Shown: positions 1 through 6,380 of the stretch, in pieces
How positions within the stretch are numbered: position 1 is the first letter of the stretch
Layout of the letters: each line of letters starts with the position of its first letter
Source: UMGS1766 sp963660915
GTDB taxonomy: Bacteria > Bacillota > Clostridia > Oscillospirales > Oscillospiraceae
Reading direction: 5' to 3'
NCBI GenBank assembly: GCA_963660915.1
Contig: CAVLAO010000047.1
Coordinates: forward strand, 1 to 13,842
DNA: 13,842 nucleotides
Made by a program: the position numbers and the translations under genes
Notes under the pieces: generated by a model
Seen by the model: the letters and a program-made list of their open reading frames with translations, nothing else
What the model was told of the DNA's origin: nothing
Databases searched by the model: none

Positions 1-27
1 ATACCAATCTAATACATGCAAAGACAA
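1..27 (-). CDS. Possible start of a divergent gene, cut by the left edge
   Basis: On the minus strand an AGGAGG Shine-Dalgarno (41 down to 36) is followed after 8 nt by a TTG codon (27-25), and the frame MSLHVLDWY stays open to the edge. An ATG at 34-32 opens another frame (MPFVFACIRLV), but it sits only one base after the AGGAGG, so it is a poorer start. Upstream on the same strand lie a promoter-like pair and a terminator-like hairpin. Only 9 to 11 codons are visible, so no function can be given. The alternative is that this is non-coding sequence after a plus-strand gene left of the window. Confidence 0.25.
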
Positions 28-57
28 AAGGCATACCTCCTATCGAAAACATAGTAA

Positions 58-100
58 AAAAGGCAAAGGTACTGCGGAAACGCAGGCACCTTCGCCTTTT
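58..100. terminator. Bidirectional intrinsic-terminator-like hairpin
   Basis: The stem pairs AAAAGGC (58-64) with GCCTTTT (94-100), AAGGT (66-70) with ACCTT (88-92) and CTGCG (72-76) with CGCAG (81-85), capped by a short GAAA-type loop. Read on the minus strand it ends in six Ts followed by ACTAT. Read on the plus strand it ends in four Ts. It either ends a plus-strand gene left of the window or sits in the leader of the putative divergent gene as an attenuator. Confidence 0.6.
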
Positions 101-115
101 GCTGTATTTCAATTT

Positions 116-144
116 ATTCTAATGGAATTTTGAAAAAAAGACAA
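116..144 (-). promoter_or_regulatory. Possible sigma-A promoter for the divergent transcript
   Basis: On the minus strand, TTGTCT (144-139) and TAGAAT (121-116) are separated by exactly 17 nt, matching the consensus hexamers at 4/6 and 5/6. A start near position 109 would put the hairpin at 58-100 inside the leader, ahead of the AGGAGG site at 36-41. The surrounding DNA is A/T rich, so a chance match is possible. Confidence 0.3.
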
Positions 145-390
145 GCAGTAATACAACTAAAAAACAAATAAGGAAAGCATATTCGATCGTTATTGTTTAC
201 AAGCCAATAGGCCTAAAATGCAAGAATGACAAAAACAAAATTCATTTCGAAAAAGAAGTTGATATGGTCCTGTACAGTGTTCTTGCTATAGTGTACAAAT
301 AAAAACACTGAATTTTACAGGATATTGCCGCTATATAAGTGCGGTTGCACGAAGCTGATTGTGTGAGTGTTGAAAGCGGCGTGAAAGCCG
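145..390. other. Intergenic region upstream of the operon, no gene seen
   Basis: No open frame with a credible ribosome binding site is seen here. The left part is A/T rich. Two copies of the palindrome TGTACA (271-276 and 292-297) lie 21 bp apart. AGTGT at 276-280 and 290-294 and its complement ACACT at 305-309 form an array, and CAGTGTT (275-281) with AACACTG (304-310) is a 7-bp inverted repeat. A weaker promoter-like pair, TGTACA-17 nt-TACAAA (271-299), overlaps these repeats. The spacing suits a dimeric regulator, but no regulator gene is in the window. Confidence 0.4.
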
Positions 391-400
391 TTGACGGCAA
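325..400 (+). promoter_or_regulatory. Structured GC-rich segment with competing hairpins
   Basis: TTGCCG (325-330) can pair with CGGCAA (395-400), enclosing a small hairpin GTGC/GCAC (339-350). CGGC (377-380) can pair with GCCG (387-390) across GTGAAA, while the same GCCG can instead pair with CGGC (395-398) across TTGA. The last arm overlaps the -35 hexamer of the main promoter. It may therefore be an operator, or, if transcription starts upstream, a folded leader. It does not match a riboswitch class that I recognise. Confidence 0.35.
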
Positions 401-419
401 AAATGAAAGAACGTATAAT
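391..419 (+). promoter_or_regulatory. Main operon promoter, near-consensus sigma-A type
   Basis: TTGACG (391-396) and TATAAT (414-419) are separated by exactly 17 nt, matching 5/6 and 6/6 consensus positions. A start near 426 would give a leader of about 95 nt before the ABC ATPase ATG at 521. It is the best promoter match ahead of the nine-gene run, and no comparably placed promoter was noticed between those genes. Confidence 0.7.
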
Positions 420-450
420 CACAAACATCAAAAACATTGAAACACATACA

Positions 451-507
451 CGGAAGGGCAATGGGGCCTATACAGAAGAAGTCCCCTGAGCCCTTCCGCT
501 TTTTGTT
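451..507 (+). terminator. Leader attenuator: intrinsic-terminator hairpin before the first gene
   Basis: CGGAAGGGC (451-459) pairs perfectly with GCCCTTCCG (490-498). An inner GGGG (463-466) pairs with CCCC (483-486), leaving a 16-nt loop. The stem is followed by C and then TTTTTGTT (500-507). The hairpin lies between the strong promoter and the Shine-Dalgarno at 509-512 of the first gene, the position of a transcription attenuator. The leader ahead of it is only about 25 nt and unstructured, and I find no antiterminator arm. Control may be by an RNA-binding protein or an unrecognised ligand. Confidence 0.6.
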
Positions 508-520
508 AGGAGATGAGGAT

Positions 521-1294
521 ATGCTTCAGCACAAAACGGAGATCGCTTTGGATAATGTCGGAATGGTGTACCCAACGGAGGGAAGCAGCGTTACTGCATT
601 GACCGGTGTGAGTTTTGATATCCAACACGGTGAATTTATTTCACTGCTTGGCCCCTCCGGCTGCGGCAAGACCACATTGCTGCGGATTATTGCCGGACTT
701 CTTCAGAACACACAAGGGACTGCGACTGTTGCAGGCATGACGCCGACTCAGGCCCGGGAGAGCGGCGAGATGGGAATGGTATTCCAGAGCGCGGTTCTTT
801 ATTATTGGCGGACGGTTATAAAAAACGTCATGCTTCCGATGGAGATTAAAGGAGTTTATCGGGAAGAACAGCGCCAGCGTGCAGAAGAAATGCTGGAGCT
901 GGTTGGATTATCAAAGTTTAAGAACAGCTATCCTTATGAGTTGTCCGGCGGCATGCAGCAGAGAGTATCCATTGCAAGAGCGTTAGCAACACGACCCAAT
1001 ATTCTGCTAATGGACGAGCCGTTTTCTGCATTGGATGAATTTACGAGAGAGAAACTCCACGACGATCTGCTGAAAATCTGTCACACGCGAGAGATGACCG
1101 TTATTTTCGTTACACACAATATTGCCGAAAGTGTTTACCTGTCCGATCGGGTCGTAGTGATGAGTCCGCATCCGGGACGGGTAAGTGCAGTAGTGAATAT
1201 TGATTTGCCCCATCCCCGTACGCCGGATCTGAGAGAGAGCGAACGCTATTATGAGTACATTACCCAGATTCGCGGAAGCTTTGAGGGGGTGTGA
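521..1294 (+). CDS. ABC transporter ATP-binding protein (nitrate/sulfonate/taurine/pyrimidine-precursor type)
   Basis: This is the nucleotide-binding subunit of the importer encoded by this and the next three genes; it hydrolyses ATP on the inner face of the membrane. The 257-residue protein has Walker A GPSGCGKT at 44-51, the Q-loop glutamine at 89, signature LSGGMQQR at 141-148, Walker B ILLMDEP at 161-167 and the switch histidine at about 199. Length and the signature sequence fit the SsuB/TauB/ThiZ-like group. The ATG at 521 was chosen because GGAG/GAGG sites at 509-518 precede it and the family's N-terminal beta strand follows at once. An in-frame TTG at 437 would add 28 residues encoded by the leader hairpin and is rejected. 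It ends 2 nt before the next gene. The substrate cannot be read from this subunit. Confidence 0.93.
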   Translation: MLQHKTEIALDNVGMVYPTEGSSVTALTGVSFDIQHGEFISLLGPSGCGKTTLLRIIAGLLQNTQGTATVAGMTPTQARESGEMGMVFQSAVLYYWRTVIKNVMLPMEIKGVYREEQRQRAEEMLELVGLSKFKNSYPYELSGGMQQRVSIARALATRPNILLMDEPFSALDEFTREKLHDDLLKICHTREMTVIFVTHNIAESVYLSDRVVVMSPHPGRVSAVVNIDLPHPRTPDLRESERYYEYITQIRGSFEGV

Positions 1295-1296
1295 CC

Positions 1297-2100
1297 ATGA
1301 GTACGAAAAAGGTTCGTATGAGCCGCTTGAAAGCCCCTCCCGGATGGTTGGTTACATTGATTTGGGTGCTTGGTTTTCTGGTTGTGTGGGATGTGATTGC
1401 TCTGCTTTTTCAATTGGCAGGTCAGGTGGGAACAAAGTTTCCATACATCCATGATTTGCTGAAGTGGGCATTTTCACCGGTCTACGATGGGAACGGAATT
1501 TGGCGCGCTACCGGCATTACTCTTTCTGTATTTGCTACCGGTTTGCTGATTGGGTTCCTGGTAGGTGCGGTATTTGCGATTATAATGAGCGCCTGCCTTC
1601 CAATTGAGAAGGTTGGATATCCTCTGTTGCTGCTGAGCCAGATGATCCCCATGTTGGGATTGGCACCGATCATCGTCAGTATGGTGGGCGATTTTTCCAA
1701 GGCAAAGTTGGTTATGAGTGCATATATGACGTTCTTTCCCGTAGCGGCAAACTTCTTTGCCGGACTTCAGAGCGTAGATGAGCAGAGGAAAGAGTTGTTG
1801 ATGATGAGCGGGGCCAGCATGGCCACGGTTTATCGCAAGCTGATGATTCCGGCAGCAGCGCCGTCTTTGTTTATCGGACTGAAGTTGGCTACGCCCTCTG
1901 CATTTGCGGCAGTGATATTTACCGAGGTGCTTTATCCTCAAAATGGTGGCATTGGCGGAGAGATCTTGAATTCTCAGTACGGAAACGATTGGGAATTGTG
2001 TTGGGGTTATATTTTTATGGCAGTTGTTGTAGCAGTGCTTCTATTCTATGCTGCCAGTTTGCTGGAAAAACTTATTATTCGTTGGAAGAGCGTGGACTGA
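1297..2100 (+). CDS. ABC transporter permease, SsuC/TauC-like
   Basis: This is an integral membrane subunit of the importer. The 267-residue length is normal for the binding-protein-dependent permease family. Hydrophobic segments are visible near residues 18-39, 72-98, 108-131, 138-157, about 192-212 and 237-256. The EAA-type cytoplasmic loop that docks on the ATPase lies near 163-190 (DEQRKELLMMSGAS followed by a conserved RKLMIP stretch). The ATG at 1297 is preferred because a GAGGGGG site ends 7 nt before it; an in-frame GTG at 1291 is too close to that site. The gene follows the ATPase stop by 2 nt, implying translational coupling. It probably forms a heterodimer with the next gene product. 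Confidence 0.9.
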   Translation: MSTKKVRMSRLKAPPGWLVTLIWVLGFLVVWDVIALLFQLAGQVGTKFPYIHDLLKWAFSPVYDGNGIWRATGITLSVFATGLLIGFLVGAVFAIIMSACLPIEKVGYPLLLLSQMIPMLGLAPIIVSMVGDFSKAKLVMSAYMTFFPVAANFFAGLQSVDEQRKELLMMSGASMATVYRKLMIPAAAPSLFIGLKLATPSAFAAVIFTEVLYPQNGGIGGEILNSQYGNDWELCWGYIFMAVVVAVLLFYAASLLEKLIIRWKSVD

Positions 2101-2112
2101 GGAGGTGAGTGT

Positions 2113-3621
2113 ATGAGCAAGCAAAAAGCTACGCACAGTCGGGGAGAGTTGCTGGTGGTTCTGGATATAAACCGCCAGACACAACGAGTAACTTCACTTC
2201 TGCGAACGTTGTTTTTGGCAATTGTCGCCGCATTTGTTCTGGTGCTGGTTTTGACAGGATTGGGACGACCGATTTTCCAGATCACAAATGATTACGAGTA
2301 TACATGGAATGTTACCGGAAGCATGCTCATCAATGGATTGACGTTAGATGGAATTCCGTTGACAACATTCAATCCACTGGCATTGCTGATGTATGTTGGT
2401 GTTGCTGTGGCACTGGCCGGAATAACAGTATTCTTCGTTGGCAGTCTGGTTCATGCGGTTCGAGCCTCCGGAACCTCAACTCCGTTGGTGATGACGGGGA
2501 AGCCAAGAAAAGTATTAAAGTACGTAATTGGTATCAGTGCTACGCTGTCTTCGCTATTATTCTTATTTTTTGAACCGGTGTATCGATTGACGTTGACCGC
2601 ACAGGGCAGTGAGTATATAGAGCAGTTGGCGGAAAATTATGCATTCAACTGTAATCCTACCGGAACAGGAACCTTGCTTACATTGGGGTGCTTCTTTGTA
2701 GGAACCTATTATCTCTGTTCTGCTGCCAGTGCAACCCGGTTCTGGAAGAAACATCAGGGCGGTTGTTATTTGTTGGGGATTGTGGCTTTGCTGCTCTATT
2801 GTTGGCAGTATGGATATTTGCATGCTCTGTTTGGGATTGATCCAAGTACGGCTTCTTTTCCCTATCCATTCCCCCGGGCTATCAACAGTTTCAGTAAGTT
2901 TACCGGCAGTATAAAGGGAAATTACAACAGCGTGTTTGGATCGCTGGTTCAGATTTTCTTTACTTCTGCCAGTACAACACTGAATGATTCCATTGTTTAC
3001 AATGCAACGACGACTCTGGCCGGAATGCTGATTGGTTTTGTGTTGGGCGGAGTGCTTGGTTATGCAGTCAGTCTGATAGCAGCCTGCTGCAAACGCTGGG
3101 GTGCCGGTATTTTGACAATTTGTTCGATTCTGGCAGCTTTTCCGGTGGTAGCTCTTGGTCCTATCGTAAACCATTGGTTTCCATCTAACAGCGTGTCCGG
3201 ATCACTGATAGCCAAGATCATTGTGGTAACCATTCTCTGCATGGCCGGCATGGCGGTAAATGCCTATAAGGGATTGACCGTATTGAAGCCTTTTGCAATG
3301 GATCTGATGGACATCTGCGATGCAAGCACAAAGCAGTCCTTCCTGATGCTTCGTTTGCCGAACAGTTTGCCAAATGTATTTACGGCATTAAAAATAAATT
3401 CTGCTACCGCATTGATGGGCGCTTTTGTGTGTGAGTTTTATTCCCGCTCCAAAACATTTGGTATCGGTATGATGTTCAATAACTATTGGGATGTAGCGCG
3501 TTACCAATCCTGGGCCTACATCATCATGGCAATCCTGTTTGGACTGATTCTCTACCTGATTGTGGCTGCAATAGAACGCAAATGCATCGGATGGCATCCA
3601 TCCATGCGAAAAAAACGTTAA
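2113..3621 (+). CDS. ABC transporter permease with long N-terminal membrane extension
   Basis: The C-terminal half (about residues 285-492) is a standard binding-protein-dependent permease domain. It has several hydrophobic segments and an EAA-type loop at about 396-428, with MDICDASTKQSFLMLRLP at its core. The first 280 or so residues are unusual: they hold about five further hydrophobic segments (near 29-50, 88-113, 134-155, 187-205 and 217-241) with polar linkers and no family I recognise. At 502 residues the protein is nearly twice its partner's length. The start has a strong GGAGGTG site just after the preceding stop. No frameshift or internal start is needed, so the fusion looks genuine. 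The extension could shape substrate entry, hold the lipoprotein, or sense substrate; this is inference. Confidence 0.88.
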   Translation: MSKQKATHSRGELLVVLDINRQTQRVTSLLRTLFLAIVAAFVLVLVLTGLGRPIFQITNDYEYTWNVTGSMLINGLTLDGIPLTTFNPLALLMYVGVAVALAGITVFFVGSLVHAVRASGTSTPLVMTGKPRKVLKYVIGISATLSSLLFLFFEPVYRLTLTAQGSEYIEQLAENYAFNCNPTGTGTLLTLGCFFVGTYYLCSAASATRFWKKHQGGCYLLGIVALLLYCWQYGYLHALFGIDPSTASFPYPFPRAINSFSKFTGSIKGNYNSVFGSLVQIFFTSASTTLNDSIVYNATTTLAGMLIGFVLGGVLGYAVSLIAACCKRWGAGILTICSILAAFPVVALGPIVNHWFPSNSVSGSLIAKIIVVTILCMAGMAVNAYKGLTVLKPFAMDLMDICDASTKQSFLMLRLPNSLPNVFTALKINSATALMGAFVCEFYSRSKTFGIGMMFNNYWDVARYQSWAYIIMAILFGLILYLIVAAIERKCIGWHPSMRKKR

Positions 3622-3626
3622 ACCTG

Positions 3627-3662
3627 CTTTATCGGAAGCGTTTTTGCTTCGTGATGATAAAG
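3627..3662 (+). other. Intra-operon hairpin before the binding-protein gene
   Basis: CTTTATC (3627-3633) pairs with GATAAAG (3656-3662), and an inner GAAGC pairs with GCTTC around a GTTTTT loop. No T-run follows, so it is not a classical terminator. It lies between the long permease stop and the lipoprotein ribosome binding site, where an RNA processing or 5'-stabilising element could raise the amount of binding protein relative to the permeases. Confidence 0.4.
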
Positions 3663-3696
3663 AAATCCTGATTGAGAACGATTGGAGGAAAAAACT

Positions 3697-4869
3697 ATGA
3701 AGAAACTGATTGCATTGCTGCTGAGTCTTGCAATGGTTGTCGCTTTGGCATCCTGCGGCTCTTCCACCAATGTATCCACCGGTACTGCGTCGGCATCCAA
3801 GACCGACGATGCCAGCACCAGCAAGGGCACAAGCTCTGCTCAGTCCACTGCATCAAGTGATGGCCTGACCCCGGTTACCGTCCAGCTTAAGTGGGTACAG
3901 CAGGCACAGTTTATGGGTTATTACGCAGCTAAGGCCCTAGGCATCTACGAGGACTTTGGTCTGGATGTCACCATTGTTCCCGGCGGCAGCGTAGATGTTG
4001 TTGATGAGGTGGACTCCGGCCGGGCACAGTTCGGCGACGTCTGGACGTCTACAGCAATGAGCGCTATTGCAAACGGTGCAAACGTTATGGCTGTAGCACA
4101 GTGGTATCAAAACTCCGGCATGACCTTGGTGTCGATGAAGGATACGGTTGCAGATCCTACGGCAGTAAAGTCCGGTGAAGTGGTCGGCAACTGGGGCGGC
4201 GGAAATGAATATGAAATGCAGGCTTATCTGGCATCTCTTGGCTTGTCTACCGATTATGTCACAGAGGATTACGACATGCAGCAGCTTATTGACGGCGAGC
4301 TGACCTGGTCCTCCGCTATGACTTACAATGAAATGGGCCTGCTTTTTGAAGGCGGTTATACCTCCGATGACCTGAACGTTCTCTACATGGAGAAGGAAGG
4401 CTTCGGTATGCTGGAAGATTGCGTCATTGTAGATACTGCATGGGCAGAAGAGAACGAGGATACAGTTACCGCCTTTATTGAAGCTACTGCTCTCGGCTGG
4501 GGTTGGTGCCTTGAAAATGCCACTGCCGCAGGCAGCCTGGTGTTCAATGCAGAAGATACCGCCAACACGGTTTCGGAATACCATCAACAGTTTGAGGCAA
4601 ATGAAGTTGCCAAGCTGATTGTGGGCGATATTGTTACCATTGGTGACCGCACTACCTATGACAAGTTGGGCTATCTGGATGCCGGCAAGTATGAGCAGAC
4701 CTATAAGATCCTGAGCCAGTACGCTGATGTGGGCAATATCGATGCCTCCAAGTGCTATACTACATACTTCTACGATAAGGCCATTGCCGATGAGAAGTTC
4801 CAGACCGCACTGGATAACTTTGATAGTTATAAGTGGAGCGGCACCTTTGATGTGCTGTATACGGGCTGA
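3697..4869 (+). CDS. ABC transporter substrate-binding lipoprotein, NMT1/THI5-like
   Basis: The 390-residue protein begins with a lipoprotein signal peptide: KK, a hydrophobic stretch, and lipobox LASC with the lipidated cysteine at residue 20. A Ser/Thr-rich tether follows to about 56. The mature domain starts with VQLKWVQQAQFMGYYAAKA (about 62-80) and GIYEDFGLDVTIVPGGS, a pattern typical of the NMT1/THI5-like family. That family includes binders of thiamine-pyrimidine precursors, besides sulfonate and nitrate relatives. With a pyrimidine-degradation operon downstream, uracil, thymine, dihydropyrimidine or a related ureide is the likely ligand; this is inference. The ATG at 3697 was chosen over an in-frame TTG at 3682 because GGAGGA at 3684-3689 fits it. 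Hairpins flank the gene on both sides. Confidence 0.9.
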   Translation: MKKLIALLLSLAMVVALASCGSSTNVSTGTASASKTDDASTSKGTSSAQSTASSDGLTPVTVQLKWVQQAQFMGYYAAKALGIYEDFGLDVTIVPGGSVDVVDEVDSGRAQFGDVWTSTAMSAIANGANVMAVAQWYQNSGMTLVSMKDTVADPTAVKSGEVVGNWGGGNEYEMQAYLASLGLSTDYVTEDYDMQQLIDGELTWSSAMTYNEMGLLFEGGYTSDDLNVLYMEKEGFGMLEDCVIVDTAWAEENEDTVTAFIEATALGWGWCLENATAAGSLVFNAEDTANTVSEYHQQFEANEVAKLIVGDIVTIGDRTTYDKLGYLDAGKYEQTYKILSQYADVGNIDASKCYTTYFYDKAIADEKFQTALDNFDSYKWSGTFDVLYTG

Positions 4870-4886
4870 TAAAATCGGCTGACCGT

Positions 4887-4927
4887 CCCCGAAGCTGCGT
4901 ATTTTCCCTTTCCGCGCAGCTTCGGGG
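4887..4927 (+). other. Strong intra-operon stem-loop after the binding-protein gene
   Basis: CCCCGAAGCTGCG (4887-4899) and its perfect complement (4915-4927) form a 13-bp stem with a 15-nt pyrimidine-rich loop. The next bases are AAAAGAAAG, not a T-run, so it should not be an efficient intrinsic terminator on the plus strand. It resembles the hairpins that protect the 3' end of abundant binding-protein messages and may separate transporter and enzyme expression levels. Confidence 0.6.
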
Positions 4928-4995
4928 AAAAGAAAGAATCCATTCTGCTGCCGGCCACAGACCGGGACGAATAATACAACAAGGAGGAACCTATT

Positions 4996-6363
4996 ATGTA
5001 TGATCTGATCATCAAAAACGGCACCCTTGTCACCCCCACCAGCACATTTTGTGCCGATCTGGCGGTCAAGGACGGCAGAATTGCCGTTGTCGCTGAAACA
5101 ATCGAGGGGGATGCAGCAAAGGTGGTTGATGCCACGGGTAAAATGGTGTTGCCCGGTGCAATCGATCCCCATACCCATCTGGCGATGCCCTTCGGTGGTA
5201 CAGTTTCTGCGGATGACTATTACGCGGGGACACGTGCTGCGGTTTGCGGCGGCACCACTACTGTGTTTGATTTCGCGTTGCAGGATTTTGGCGAGAACAT
5301 GGTGGATACCATCAAACGTCGGGATGCGCTTTGTGCCCCGGATGCCTGCTGTGATTACGCCTTCCACATCGGCGTCAAAGATGTGGCTAATGGACTGCTG
5401 GATTCTATGGCAGAGGCTGTGGACTACGGCGTTACTTCCTTTAAAGTATTTATGGTATATGATTTTGGTGTTACCGATGGCGTGTTCTTCAAAGTGCTTC
5501 AGAAGTCAAAAGATATTGGCGCTTTGATTGGCGTTCATGCCGAAAATAACGAAATGGTCAATATGTTGACCGAAAAATATATTTCTGAGGGCAATACCTC
5601 TGCCTGGTATCATTACCTGTCTCGCCCGGAATGGGTAGAAGGTGAGGCTGATGAGCGAGCCATTGACTGGGCTAAGGCCGCCGGTGCAGAGCTTTATATT
5701 GTTCATCTGGCAAACAAGCAGGGCATGGAAGCCGTGCAGAAAGCCAAGAGTGAGGGGTATCCGATTTATGCAGAAACCTGCCCCCAATATCTCTATTTTA
5801 CCAAAGAAGTTTATAAGCGTGAGGATGGCCGTAACTTTGTCTGCTCCCCCCCGATGAAGGGGCAGGAGAGTCAGGATGCCCTTTGGGCCGGTATCCGGAA
5901 CGGTTTTATCGATACTATTTCCACCGACCATTGTCCCTTCCAGCAATCTGAAAAAGATTGGGGCTTGAATGATTTTCGAAAGATTCCAAACGGTTGTGCA
6001 GGTGTAGAGAATATGTATCCCTTTATGCTTGCGGCAGCAAATGCAGGAAAATTGAGTTTCAACAAGGTGGTTCAGCTTTGCTGTGCAAACACAGCCAGTT
6101 TGTTTGGCTGCACAACAAAAGGCAGCTTAGACGTAGGAAAAGATGCAGATATTGTGATTTATGATCCGGAGAAGGATTTTACGATCCATCAAAGCAACAT
6201 GCATTCGGATGCTGACCATACGATTTGGGAAGGCGTTTCACTTCACGGTTATCCGGTTCAGACCTATGTTCGCGGAACGCTTGTATATGATAATGGAAAC
6301 TTTGTTGGAGAGCGTGGCTTCGGTCGTTATCTGAAGCGTGCTCGCCGGCCGAAGATAGACTGA
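4996..6363 (+). CDS. hydA: Dihydropyrimidinase / hydantoinase (EC 3.5.2.2 type)
   Basis: It hydrolyses the ring of 5,6-dihydrouracil or dihydrothymine to the N-carbamoyl-beta-amino acid in the cytoplasm. The 455-residue length is normal for the cyclic amidohydrolase family. The binuclear metal site is complete: HTH at 59-61 (in IDPHTHLAMPF), the carboxylated lysine at 150 (TSFKVFMVY, with the substrate-contacting Tyr at 155), His181 (HAENN), His237 (HLAN) and Asp311 (STDHCPF). The C-terminal part has the usual GKDADIVIYDP return to the small beta domain. AAGGAGG lies 8 nt before the ATG. The next gene is PreA-like and a carbamoyl amidohydrolase lies downstream, supporting dihydropyrimidinase over an unrelated hydantoinase. 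Stereo- and substrate range cannot be read from sequence. Confidence 0.93.
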   Translation: MYDLIIKNGTLVTPTSTFCADLAVKDGRIAVVAETIEGDAAKVVDATGKMVLPGAIDPHTHLAMPFGGTVSADDYYAGTRAAVCGGTTTVFDFALQDFGENMVDTIKRRDALCAPDACCDYAFHIGVKDVANGLLDSMAEAVDYGVTSFKVFMVYDFGVTDGVFFKVLQKSKDIGALIGVHAENNEMVNMLTEKYISEGNTSAWYHYLSRPEWVEGEADERAIDWAKAAGAELYIVHLANKQGMEAVQKAKSEGYPIYAETCPQYLYFTKEVYKREDGRNFVCSPPMKGQESQDALWAGIRNGFIDTISTDHCPFQQSEKDWGLNDFRKIPNGCAGVENMYPFMLAAANAGKLSFNKVVQLCCANTASLFGCTTKGSLDVGKDADIVIYDPEKDFTIHQSNMHSDADHTIWEGVSLHGYPVQTYVRGTLVYDNGNFVGERGFGRYLKRARRPKID

Positions 6364-6380
6364 CAAAGGAGGAATTCCTC

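Noticed and set aside
305..507. A known riboswitch (purine, TPP, preQ1, NMT1/xanthine or PyrR-type attenuator) in the leader
   Set aside because: I could not match the conserved cores from memory; GTATAAT at 413-419 resembles a purine-aptamer edge but the rest does not follow, and it is better explained as the -10 hexamer.
437..520. An N-terminal extension of the ABC ATPase from an in-frame TTG at 437 or ATG at 461
   Set aside because: The extra residues would be encoded by the terminator hairpin. The ATG at 521 has properly spaced GGAG/GAGG sites and begins where the ATPase domain begins.
4887..4927. An intrinsic terminator ending the transporter transcript
   Set aside because: The stem is strong but is followed by A-rich sequence, not Ts, and I noticed no credible promoter between it and the next gene. 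It is listed as a stabilising or processing stem instead.
3937..5367. A 476-residue open frame on the minus strand across the lipoprotein and dihydropyrimidinase genes
   Set aside because: It lies opposite two genes with intact family motifs, has no ribosome binding site, and its composition (rich in Cys, His, Ile) is that of an antisense shadow.
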